Origin: Clostridia bacterium
Lineage (GTDB): Bacteria; Bacillota; Clostridia; Oscillospirales; CAG-272
DNA length: 13,014 bases
Direction: 5' to 3'
Assembly: GCA_017518025.1 (NCBI GenBank)
Contig: JAFWWR010000077.1
Coordinates: 1-13,014 of the forward strand
A program made the translations under genes and the position numbers. The notes below the pieces were generated by a model that made no database searches, was not told the origin of the DNA, and worked only from the letters and a program-made list of their open reading frames with translations. This document shows positions 1-6,792 of this stretch, piece by piece (position 1 is the first letter of the stretch; every line of letters begins with the position of its first letter).

Positions 1-652
1 AGGTGTCGATCATCCTGATCTCTGTCAGGGTCGGGTCGCGCTTCTCCGAGATGAAATAGTCCCGGCAGAACGCCAGATCGTCCCTGTCCATGGCGAGACC
101 GTATTTTTTGATGAATCCGTCGAGTCCCTCGCCCTCGAGTGAACGGAATCCGTCAAGTCGGGGGATGTCGCCGGGGGTGCCGTACTCGGTCTTCAGCGTT
201 TTCACCGGCTCGAGGGACGCCTCCCGGGAATCCACGGGATTGATGACGTGCTTTTTCACCGCCGCGACGTCGCTCTCGCTGAGGTCGCCGTAGAGCATAT
301 ATACTCTCGCGCTCCGCACGTCCGGCCTCTCGCCCTTCGACATGAGCCCGATGCACTGGGAGGCGGAGTCCGCCCGCTGGTCGAACTGACCGGGCAGGTA
401 TTCCGCCGCGAAGACGAAGGGCGTGTCGTACTCTATCTCATCCTCGTACAGAACGTCCACCTGGGGCTCCGAGAAAACGGTCCTTTTCGAGGACTCGAAC
501 ACCTTAGGCGTCACGTTCTCCACGTCGTATCTGTTCAGTATCCTGAGAGCGCGAAGTCCCTTTATGCCGAGGATCTCGCGCGCCTCGCCGAGAAGGACGT
601 CCGCCTCCGGGGAGAGGCCCTTCTTCTTTTCCACGAATAAACGGTAAACCAC
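1..652 (-). CDS. purL: Phosphoribosylformylglycinamidine synthase, long single-chain form (3' part beyond window)
   Basis: The enzyme uses glutamine and ATP to convert FGAR to FGAM, step 4 of purine synthesis, in the cytosol. Only the first 217 codons are present; the family's long form is roughly 1,200 residues or more, so about four fifths lie beyond base 1. The visible part is the N-terminal, PurS-like region and linker. It contains an RILNRYDV stretch (about residues 37-44), EYLPGQFDQRADSASQC (about 84-100) and, near the edge, EKRDPTLTEIRMIDT, which in this family directly precedes the active-site segment with DHCRH. The start is GTG at 652-650. AGGAGG at 666-661 lies 8 bases upstream, inside the 20-base gap after purD, which decides this start. 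Identification rests on recalled similarity to clostridial PurL and on the purine operon context. Separate purS or purQ genes would not be needed with this form. Confidence 0.92.
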   Translation of the reverse strand, partial: MVYRLFVEKKKGLSPEADVLLGEAREILGIKGLRALRILNRYDVENVTPKVFESSKRTVFSEPQVDVLYEDEIEYDTPFVFAAEYLPGQFDQRADSASQCIGLMSKGERPDVRSARVYMLYGDLSESDVAAVKKHVINPVDSREASLEPVKTLKTEYGTPGDIPRLDGFRSLEGEGLDGFIKKYGLAMDRDDLAFCRDYFISEKRDPTLTEIRMIDT

Positions 653-672
653 GGTCTTTACCTCCTGAAAGG

Positions 673-1938
673 TCATTTATTTGCTTCGAGAGCCCGCTTT
701 CCTATGTCGCGGCGGCAGAACGATCCCGGGAAAGTGATCGCCTCCACCTTGCGGTAGGCGCCGCTCACGGCGTCGGCGAGAGTATCAGCGGTGGCGGTAA
801 CGCCGAGGACGCGTCCCCCGCCGGAGATGAGCTTGCCGTCGACTCTCTTGCCGCCTGCCACGTAAACGTCGCCGATTATATCTTCGGGGATCGTGATCTC
901 AAAGCCGGATTCGTACTTCCCGGGATAGCCCTTGTGCGCCATGATGACGCAGCACGCGGCTCCCCGGCGGAATTTCACTTCCGTATCGGCGAGCTTGCCG
1001 TTGACGGCGGCCTCCATTACGGTCAGCAGGTCGCTCTCCAGCAGCGGCAGGACCACCTGAGTCTCGGGATCGCCGAAGCGGCAGTTGTATTCGATCACCT
1101 TCGGGCCGTCCTCCGTGATCATCAGTCCGAAGTAGAGGCATCCGGTAAAGGGTCTTCCCTCCTCCTTCATGCCCCGGACCGTGGGCAGGAAAATCTTTTC
1201 CATGCACTCCCGCGCCACCTCGTCCGTGTAGTACGGATTCGGAGCCACGGTGCCCATGCCGCCGGTGTTGAGACCGGTGTCGCCGTCTCCGGCGCGCTTG
1301 TGGTCCATGGATGAGATCATGGGGACGACGGTCTCGCCGTCGCAGAAGGACAGAACGGACACTTCGGGGCCGGTGAGGAACTCCTCGATCGCCACCCGGC
1401 GGCCGCTGTCGCCGAAGGCGCCGTCCACCATCATGGAGCGGATCGCCTCCGCCGCCTCGTCAAAATCCTTCGCTATGACGACTCCCTTTCCGAGAGCCAG
1501 GCCGTCCGCCTTGATGACCGCCGGATAGGACGCGCCGCGGAGGTATTCCGTCGCCGCCCCGGGGTCGTCGAATGATTCGTAAGCCGCGGTGGGGATGTTG
1601 TGGCGTTTCATGAACGCCTTGGCGAAAAGCTTGCTCCCCTCCAGCATCGCCGCCTCCGCCGATGGGCCGAAAGCGGGGATCCCCGCCTTCCCCAAGGCGT
1701 CCGCCGCGCCGCGGACCAGCGGGTCCTCCGGCGCGATGACGACGAAGCCGATCCCGTTTTCCTTTGCAAAGGAGACCAGACCGTCGATATCGTTCACCTT
1801 CAGGGGGACGCACTCCGCGTCACGGGCGATGCCGCCGTTGCCGGGAGCCGCGTAGATCTTCTCCACTCTGTCGCTCAAAAGGAGCTTTTTGATGATGGCG
1901 TGCTCTCTTCCGCCGCCGCCGATAACGAGTATTTTCAC
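673..1938 (-). CDS. purD: Phosphoribosylamine--glycine ligase (GAR synthetase)
   Basis: PurD joins phosphoribosylamine to glycine using ATP, step 2 of purine synthesis. It is an ATP-grasp enzyme. Numbered from the GTG start, the protein has 421 residues, the usual length. It shows the N-terminal GGGGREHA nucleotide-fold motif (7-14), KADGLALGKG (143-152), DGDTGLNTGGMG (218-229) and the metal and ATP site EYNCRFGDPETQ (283-294). An in-frame ATG lies three codons upstream at 1947-1945, but the GAAAGG box at 1953-1948 touches that ATG directly. The same box sits 9 bases before GTG at 1938-1936, which also gives the typical family N-terminus (VKILVIGGGGREHA). I therefore choose GTG; the ATG form would be 424 residues. 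The glyA stop lies only 4 bases before the ATG, so translation is probably coupled. GlyA next door makes the glycine this enzyme uses. Confidence 0.95.
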   Translation of the reverse strand: MKILVIGGGGREHAIIKKLLLSDRVEKIYAAPGNGGIARDAECVPLKVNDIDGLVSFAKENGIGFVVIAPEDPLVRGAADALGKAGIPAFGPSAEAAMLEGSKLFAKAFMKRHNIPTAAYESFDDPGAATEYLRGASYPAVIKADGLALGKGVVIAKDFDEAAEAIRSMMVDGAFGDSGRRVAIEEFLTGPEVSVLSFCDGETVVPMISSMDHKRAGDGDTGLNTGGMGTVAPNPYYTDEVARECMEKIFLPTVRGMKEEGRPFTGCLYFGLMITEDGPKVIEYNCRFGDPETQVVLPLLESDLLTVMEAAVNGKLADTEVKFRRGAACCVIMAHKGYPGKYESGFEITIPEDIIGDVYVAGGKRVDGKLISGGGRVLGVTATADTLADAVSGAYRKVEAITFPGSFCRRDIGKRALEANK

Positions 1939-1947
1939 GTTATTCAT

Positions 1948-1953
1948 CCTTTC
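1948..1953 (-). promoter_or_regulatory. Ribosome binding site that favours the GTG start of purD
   Basis: The minus strand reads GAAAGG here, overlapping the TGA stop of glyA. Spacing to the first in-frame ATG (1947) is zero, too short for initiation. Spacing to the GTG at 1938 is 9 bases, which is normal. This is the main reason for placing the purD start at 1938. Confidence 0.6.
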
Positions 1954-3187
1954 AGGAATAGATGGGGAACTTCTCGCAGAGTTCCGCCGTCTTTTCCGTC
2001 ACTTTTTCGCGGGTCCCCTCGAAATCTCTCGCCACGTCGCCGATAAGGCGGGCGATGACCTTCATCTCCTCCGTGCCGAAGCCCCGGGAGGTGACGGCGG
2101 GAGTGCCGACTCTGATTCCGCTGGTGACGAAGGGGCTCTGGGGGTCGCTCGGGATCGTGTTCTTGTTGACGGTGATGCGCACATCGTCCAGGCGCTTCTC
2201 CATATCCTTGCCGGTGATGTTGAAGGGGCGGAGATCCACCAGCATAAGGTGGTTGTCCGTGCCGCCGGACACAAGGCGGAAGCCCTCCGCCGTCAGCGAA
2301 TCGGCGAGGACCTTCGCGTTCTCCACGATACGTCTCTGATATGCCTTGAATTCGTCCGTCAGCGCCTCGCCCAGCGCCACCGCCTTGGCGGCGATGATGT
2401 GCATCAGCGGGCCGCCCTGGGTGCCGGGGAAGATCGCCTTGTCGATCTGCTTTGCGAACTCCTCGCGGCAGAGGATCATGCCGCCGCGGGGACCGCGGAG
2501 GGTCTTGTGCGTGGTGGTGGTGACAACGTGGGCGTAGGGGACGGGCGACGGATGGAGTCCCGCCGCGACAAGCCCCGCGATGTGAGCCATATCCACCATG
2601 AGATACGCGCCCACCTCGTCCGCGATCTCGCGGAATCTCTTGAAGTCGATCACCCGCGGATACGCGCTGGCGCCGGCGATTATCATTTTGGGACGGCAGG
2701 CGAGCGCCGTCTCTCTGACCTTGTCGTAATCGATGGTCTCGGTCTCCGGATCAAGGGTGTAGGGGACGACGTTGAAGTATTTCCCGGAGATATTGACCGG
2801 CGAGCCGTGGGACAGATGGCCGCCGTTGGCGAGATCCATGCCCATGACCGTGTCGCCGGGCTGAAGGAGCGCGAAGAAGACGGCGAGATTTGCCGACGCG
2901 CCGCAATGGGGCTGTACGTTTGCGTGCTCCGCGCCGAAGAGCTTTTTGGCGCGCTCCCGGGCGATGTTCTCCACCACGTCCACGCACTCGCATCCGCCGT
3001 AGTATCTCTTGCCGGGGAAGCCCTCGGCGTATTTGTTGGTGAGGGGGGTGCCCGCCGCCAGCAGGACCGCCTCGGAGACGATGTTCTCCGACGCGATCAG
3101 CTCGATATTTCTCTTCTGTCTGCTCAGTTCGGCGTCGCACGCCGAGGCGACCTCGGGGTCGAATTGTGACAGTTTATCAAAAAACAT
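1952..3187 (-). CDS. glyA: Serine hydroxymethyltransferase
   Basis: GlyA is a PLP enzyme that converts serine and tetrahydrofolate to glycine and 5,10-methylene-THF in the cytosol. The 411 residues match the bacterial family length. Motifs are NIELIASENIVS (27-38), NKYAEGFPGKRYYGG (51-65), the aspartate-containing VDMAHIAGLVAAG (198-210) and VVTTTTHKTLRGPRGG (221-236), where K228 is the PLP-binding lysine. The ATG start is preceded by GGAGG with 7 bases between. It follows the AICAR transformylase by an 18-base gap and ends 4 bases before the first ATG of purD. This placement fits a supply role: glycine for PurD, and one-carbon units that become 10-formyl-THF for PurN and the transformylase. 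That role is inference from position; the enzyme identity is not in doubt. Confidence 0.97.
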   Translation of the reverse strand: MFFDKLSQFDPEVASACDAELSRQKRNIELIASENIVSEAVLLAAGTPLTNKYAEGFPGKRYYGGCECVDVVENIARERAKKLFGAEHANVQPHCGASANLAVFFALLQPGDTVMGMDLANGGHLSHGSPVNISGKYFNVVPYTLDPETETIDYDKVRETALACRPKMIIAGASAYPRVIDFKRFREIADEVGAYLMVDMAHIAGLVAAGLHPSPVPYAHVVTTTTHKTLRGPRGGMILCREEFAKQIDKAIFPGTQGGPLMHIIAAKAVALGEALTDEFKAYQRRIVENAKVLADSLTAEGFRLVSGGTDNHLMLVDLRPFNITGKDMEKRLDDVRITVNKNTIPSDPQSPFVTSGIRVGTPAVTSRGFGTEEMKVIARLIGDVARDFEGTREKVTEKTAELCEKFPIYS

Positions 3188-3205
3188 TTGTTATCCTCCG
3201 TTTTC

Positions 3206-4390
3206 TCAGTGGTGGAACAGTCTCATTCCGGTGAACGCCATGACGATGCCGTACTTGTCGCAGCACTCGATGACCACGTCGTCACGGATGGATCCGCCGG
3301 GCTCGGCGATGAAGGACACGCCGCTCTTCTTCGCCCTCTCGATGTTGTCGTCGAAGGGGAAGAACGCGTCGGACGCAAGAGAGACGCCGGTGAGGGTGTC
3401 GAGGTACGCTCTCATCTCTTCCTGCGTCAGGGGCTCCGGTCTCCTGGTGAAGAACTTCTGCCATACGCCGTCTGCGCAGACGTCAAGCTCGTTCTTGTTG
3501 ATGTATCCGTCGATGACGTTGTCGCGCTCGGCGCGGGCGAGATCGGGCAGGAACGGCAGGGACAGCACCTTCTCGTGGCGGCGGAGCTGCCAGGTGTCGG
3601 CCTTGGTGCCCGCGAGCCGCGTGCAGTGGATACGGGACTGCTGCCCCGCGCCGACGCCGATGGCCTGGCCGTCCACTGCGTAGCAGACGGAGTTGGACTG
3701 GGTGTATTTCAGGGTGATGAGCGCCACGATCAGGTCGCGCTTCGCTTCTTCCGTGAAATCGCGGTTCTTCGTGACGATATTGTTCAGAAGATCCGCGTCG
3801 ATCTTAAAGTTGTTCCTTCCCTGCTCGAAGGTGATGCCGTAAACCATCTTGCGCTCCGCGGGAGCGGGGACGTAGGAGGTGTCGATCTTTATGATGTTGT
3901 AGTTCCCTTTTCTCTTGGTTTTCAGGATCTCCAGCGCCTCGTCGGTGTATCCCGGGGCAATGACGCCGTCGGAGACCTCGCGCTTGATGAGGGTCGCCGT
4001 CACCTTGTCGCACACGTCGGACAGGGCGATGAAGTCGCCGAAGGAGCACATTCTGTCGGTGCCTCGGGCTCTGGCGTAGGCGCAGGCAAGAGGAGAGGAG
4101 TCGAGGTCCGGAACGTCGTCCACGAAGCAGGCCTTCTTCAGCTTTTCGTCGAGGGGGTTCCCGACGGACGCCGAGGTGGGGCTCACGTGCTTGAACGAGG
4201 TCGCCGCGACCATCCCGGTGGCCGCCTTCAGCTCGGAGACCAGCTGCCACGCGTTCAGCGCGTCGAGGAAGTTTATGTAGCCCGGTCTGCCGCAGAGTAT
4301 CTCGATGGGGAGTTCCCCTCCGTCCGCCATGAATATCTTAGCGGGCTTCTGGTTGGGATTCATTCCGTATTTCAGTTCGAATTCTTTCAT
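3206..4390 (-). CDS. AICAR transformylase, stand-alone (PurH C-terminal function only)
   Basis: This enzyme transfers the formyl group of 10-formyl-THF to AICAR, giving FAICAR, step 9 of purine synthesis. The protein has 394 residues and corresponds only to the transformylase part of PurH. The N-terminal IMP cyclohydrolase domain (about 200 residues, MGS-like fold) is absent: the sequence begins at MKEFELKYGMNPNQKP, the usual start of the transformylase domain. Visible motifs are SFKHVSPTSA (65-74, with the catalytic Lys-His pair K67-H68), YTQSNSVCYA (229-238), GAGQQSRIHCTRLA (247-260), SLASDAFFPFDD (337-348), GGSIRD (365-370) and a C-terminal FTGMRLFHH. An upstream in-frame GTG at 4399 overlaps the ribosome binding site, so ATG at 4390-4388 is chosen. 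It lies 10 bases after the PurO-like cyclohydrolase, which would complete the missing step. Annotators may label it purH; no symbol is given because it is not bifunctional. Confidence 0.94.
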   Translation of the reverse strand: MKEFELKYGMNPNQKPAKIFMADGGELPIEILCGRPGYINFLDALNAWQLVSELKAATGMVAATSFKHVSPTSASVGNPLDEKLKKACFVDDVPDLDSSPLACAYARARGTDRMCSFGDFIALSDVCDKVTATLIKREVSDGVIAPGYTDEALEILKTKRKGNYNIIKIDTSYVPAPAERKMVYGITFEQGRNNFKIDADLLNNIVTKNRDFTEEAKRDLIVALITLKYTQSNSVCYAVDGQAIGVGAGQQSRIHCTRLAGTKADTWQLRRHEKVLSLPFLPDLARAERDNVIDGYINKNELDVCADGVWQKFFTRRPEPLTQEEMRAYLDTLTGVSLASDAFFPFDDNIERAKKSGVSFIAEPGGSIRDDVVIECCDKYGIVMAFTGMRLFHH

Positions 4391-4398
4391 TTTCCGCA

Positions 4399-4402
4399 CC
4401 TC
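4399..4402 (-). promoter_or_regulatory. Ribosome binding site that decides the start of the AICAR transformylase
   Basis: The minus strand reads GAGG here, overlapping the TGA stop of the upstream cyclohydrolase gene. It lies 8 bases before the ATG at 4390. The alternative GTG at 4399-4397 uses the last G of this box and cannot be served by it. The resulting protein starts directly at the conserved KEFELKYGMNP segment. Confidence 0.65.
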
Positions 4403-5120
4403 ATTCTTTCACGTATTTGTTTATAAGCCGTTTTTCGTACTCGCCGGTGGCGATATCGGTGTATCTCACGTAAAGGGAGATCCTGTTGTTGCCGTCAAGG
4501 TTCTCCCAGATGTCCTCTGTGAATTCGTCTATGTTTTGGGGGATCAGGACTCTCTCCGGCTCGCCCTGAAACGTGGGGATGGGATTGCCGTCGGTCACGT
4601 AGGTGTGGATGAAGTGGCCGAGGCCCGGCAGCGGGGAGTAGTCGAAGGTGAACCTGTTGCAGGCGGTCCCCTCAGCGTCCGCGCTCTTCAGTATGCTCAT
4701 TTCATAGGAGGTCCCGTCAAGGTCGATCAGCGCGCTGATGCGCGGAGTGAAGTTCGGCGCGTCCGGCTCGAACTCCCGGGTCAAGAGCGCCGCGGAGAAG
4801 GTCTTCCCCGCCGCGAGACCGTCGCGGATGGTGTCCGTCTGGTCGCCGTTGGTGACGATGAGCTTGCCCCCCGCCGTCCTCACCGGGTAGTAGATGATAA
4901 GGGACGGATCCTTCACCTTCGCGGGGTCGTAAGGCGCCGTTCTCAGGTCGTCGCCCTCCTCGATGAAGACTCTGTTCCTGCTGTTCTCGCTTCTGCCCAT
5001 TATGAAATACGCCGTCGCGGTCTTTTTTCCGTCGGGAGTCAGTCCCGCCACGATGCCGCGTCCCACGTAGGGGTTGCCACGTATAAGATCTCCCATTCCG
5101 ATCACGCTGTAAATATCCAT
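4401..5120 (-). CDS. IMP cyclohydrolase of the PurO-like family
   Basis: The predicted reaction is ring closure of FAICAR to IMP, the final step of purine synthesis. The protein has 239 residues and no resemblance to the PurH cyclohydrolase domain. It resembles the archaeal PurO family in order and spacing of motifs: NPYVGRGIVAG (16-26), FIMGRSENSRNR (39-50), VTNGDQTDTI (89-98) and FTPRISALID (124-133). Archaeal PurO is about 200 residues, so this protein carries about 40 extra residues, probably toward the C-terminus. No signal peptide or membrane segment is visible. The ATG is preceded by a G-rich box, and the purN stop is one base upstream, suggesting translational coupling. Its neighbour downstream is the transformylase that makes its substrate, which strongly supports the function. 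Family assignment is from recalled motifs; activity is inferred. A label of purO or IMP cyclohydrolase would be reasonable. Confidence 0.88.
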   Translation of the reverse strand: MDIYSVIGMGDLIRGNPYVGRGIVAGLTPDGKKTATAYFIMGRSENSRNRVFIEEGDDLRTAPYDPAKVKDPSLIIYYPVRTAGGKLIVTNGDQTDTIRDGLAAGKTFSAALLTREFEPDAPNFTPRISALIDLDGTSYEMSILKSADAEGTACNRFTFDYSPLPGLGHFIHTYVTDGNPIPTFQGEPERVLIPQNIDEFTEDIWENLDGNNRISLYVRYTDIATGEYEKRLINKYVKE

Positions 5121-5121
5121 C

Positions 5122-5742
5122 TCATTTTCCCCCTTTTTCTCTCATTATTTCCGCCGAGACGGCCTCCGCCGCCTCGGGAAGTATCTTCCATTCTGCGACA
5201 CGCATGACTCTCTTCTGAAGCGTCTCCGGAGTGTCGCCCCGTCTTACCTTCACCGCCTTCTGGGCGATGATCTTCCCGCCGTCCGGTATCTCGTTGACGA
5301 AGTGGACGGTGGCTCCCGTGACCTTTACGCCCCGCCGCAGCGCCTCCTCGTGGACGCGCAGTCCGTAATAACCCTCGCCGCAGAAGGACGGGATCAGGGA
5401 CGGGTGGACGTTGATTATCCGCTCGGGATAGCGCCTCGTGAAATCCTCGCTCAGTATCGACAGATATCCTGCAAGAACGATCAGGTCGATCCCGTATTCG
5501 TCAAGGAGCGATATGATCCGCTTTTCGGTATCCTTGCCGTACTCCTTTTTCGAGACGACAGCGCAGTCGATGCCGGCTTTTTTCGCCCTCTCGAGGGCGT
5601 AGGCGCCGGGATTCGAGGAGATGACGAGCTTTATCTCGCCGCTCTTTATCTTCCCTGCCCGCTCCGCGTCGATGAGCGCCTGCAGGTTTGTCCCGCCGCC
5701 GGACACCATCACCGCGATCCGCGCTTTTTTCTCCGTCAGCAT
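5122..5742 (-). CDS. purN: Phosphoribosylglycinamide formyltransferase (GAR transformylase)
   Basis: PurN transfers the formyl group from 10-formyl-THF to GAR, giving FGAR, step 3 of purine synthesis. The 206 residues match the family. It has the phosphate-binding loop VSGGGTNLQAL (13-23), the catalytic segment INVHPSLIPSFCG with N111 and H113, and VHFVNEIPDGG with D154, completing the Asn-His-Asp active site known from E. coli PurN. The GEGYYGLRVHEEAL stretch (122-135) replaces the more common KGLHTHERAL type. The start codon overlaps the end of purM by 7 bases (ATGCTGA), a typical coupling arrangement. It depends on folate one-carbon units, which fits glyA in the same transcript. No formate-dependent PurT is present in the window. 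Confidence 0.95.
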   Translation of the reverse strand: MLTEKKARIAVMVSGGGTNLQALIDAERAGKIKSGEIKLVISSNPGAYALERAKKAGIDCAVVSKKEYGKDTEKRIISLLDEYGIDLIVLAGYLSILSEDFTRRYPERIINVHPSLIPSFCGEGYYGLRVHEEALRRGVKVTGATVHFVNEIPDGGKIIAQKAVKVRRGDTPETLQKRVMRVAEWKILPEAAEAVSAEIMREKGGK

Positions 5743-6770
5743 ATTTCCACCTTTTCCCCGCTCGCCGCGATCTCGCCGAGGAAGTAGGCGTCCTCGCCCG
5801 CTTCTCTCAGGATGCGGAGGGATACGTCTGCGTCCTCAGCCGCCACGGTGACGGCCATGCCGACGCCCATGTTGAAGGTGTTGAACATATCGCGCTCGTC
5901 GATCCTCCCGGTCTTTCCGATAAGATCGAAGATCGGAAGCACGCGGACGTCGTTTTTCTTTATCCTGGCGCCCAACCCGTCCGGGATTGAGCGCGGGATG
6001 TTCTCGTAGAAGCCGCCGCCGGTGATGTGGGACACGCCGTGAACGCGGACCTTGTCAAAGAGCGCCAGCATGGGTTTGACGTAGATCTTCGTGGGCGTAA
6101 GGAGCGCGTCGAGAAGCGATTTTCCCAGTTCCGGCGCGACTTTGCGCAAGTCGGGGTTGTTCTCAACGTCAAACACGCGTCTCACAAGGGAGAATCCGTT
6201 GGAGTGGACGCCGCTTGACGGCAGGGCGATGATCACGTCGCCCGCCCTGACCGAATTTTTGTCGATCACCCGGGACTTGTCCACCACGCCGACGGAAAAT
6301 CCCGCCAGATCGTACTCGTTTTCCGGGTAAAATCCCGGCATTTCCGCGGTCTCGCCGCCGATGAGCGCGGCTCCCGACTGAACGCACCCCTCTGCGACGC
6401 CCTTCACTATGTCCGCGATCCGCTCCGGCACGTTTTTGCCGCAGGCGATGTAATCGAGGAAGAAGAGGGGCTTCGCGCCGCAGCAGATGATGTCGTTGAC
6501 GCACATCGCCACGCAGTCGATCCCCACGGTGTCGTGACGGTCGGCGATGAACGCCAGCTTCAGCTTCGTTCCCACGCCGTCGGTGCCGCTGACGAGGACG
6601 GGATTCGTCATTCCCGCCGTGTCGAGCTCGAACGTGCCGCCGAAGCCGTCCACGTCGGAGCATCCCGCCGTCATCGTCCGCGCGATGCTCGCCTTCATGA
6701 GCTCCACGGCGCGGTAACCGGCGGTTATATCGACTCCCGCCTCCTTATACGCGTTGCTGTAACTTCCCAT
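5736..6770 (-). CDS. purM: Phosphoribosylformylglycinamidine cyclo-ligase (AIR synthetase)
   Basis: PurM closes the imidazole ring of FGAM with ATP, giving AIR, step 5 of purine synthesis. The protein has 344 residues, normal for the family, and belongs to the same ATP-binding superfamily as the PurL catalytic domains. Motifs in order are YKEAGVDITAG (8-18), SGTDGVGTKLK (61-71), VNDIICCGAKPLFFLDY (91-107), IGGETAEMPGFY (137-148), SSGVHSNGFSLVR (185-197), HITGGGFYENIPR (248-260) and FNMGVGM (299-305). The ATG start has AAAGGA 9 bases upstream, in the 22-base gap after purF. The stop is embedded in the purN start. Nothing is missing or unusual. Confidence 0.97.
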   Translation of the reverse strand: MGSYSNAYKEAGVDITAGYRAVELMKASIARTMTAGCSDVDGFGGTFELDTAGMTNPVLVSGTDGVGTKLKLAFIADRHDTVGIDCVAMCVNDIICCGAKPLFFLDYIACGKNVPERIADIVKGVAEGCVQSGAALIGGETAEMPGFYPENEYDLAGFSVGVVDKSRVIDKNSVRAGDVIIALPSSGVHSNGFSLVRRVFDVENNPDLRKVAPELGKSLLDALLTPTKIYVKPMLALFDKVRVHGVSHITGGGFYENIPRSIPDGLGARIKKNDVRVLPIFDLIGKTGRIDERDMFNTFNMGVGMAVTVAAEDADVSLRILREAGEDAYFLGEIAASGEKVEIC

Positions 6771-6792
6771 ATCACGGTTTCCTTTCGCCGTC

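Noticed and set aside
1889..3169. Plus-strand open frame of 426 codons opposite glyA
   Set aside because: It lies almost exactly antisense to a gene with full serine hydroxymethyltransferase motifs. Its translation is rich in Arg, Ala, Gly, Val and Asp with no recognisable domain, as expected for the reverse of GC-rich codons.
4391..4399. Upstream GTG start for the AICAR transformylase (three extra codons)
   Set aside because: The GTG overlaps the GAGG ribosome binding site, while ATG at 4390 has that box at 8 bases.
3188..4426. Plus-strand open frame of 412 codons opposite the AICAR transformylase
   Set aside because: The minus strand encodes a protein with a complete motif series. The plus-strand product has the low-complexity Val, Gly, Asp and Arg composition of a shadow frame and no domain signature.
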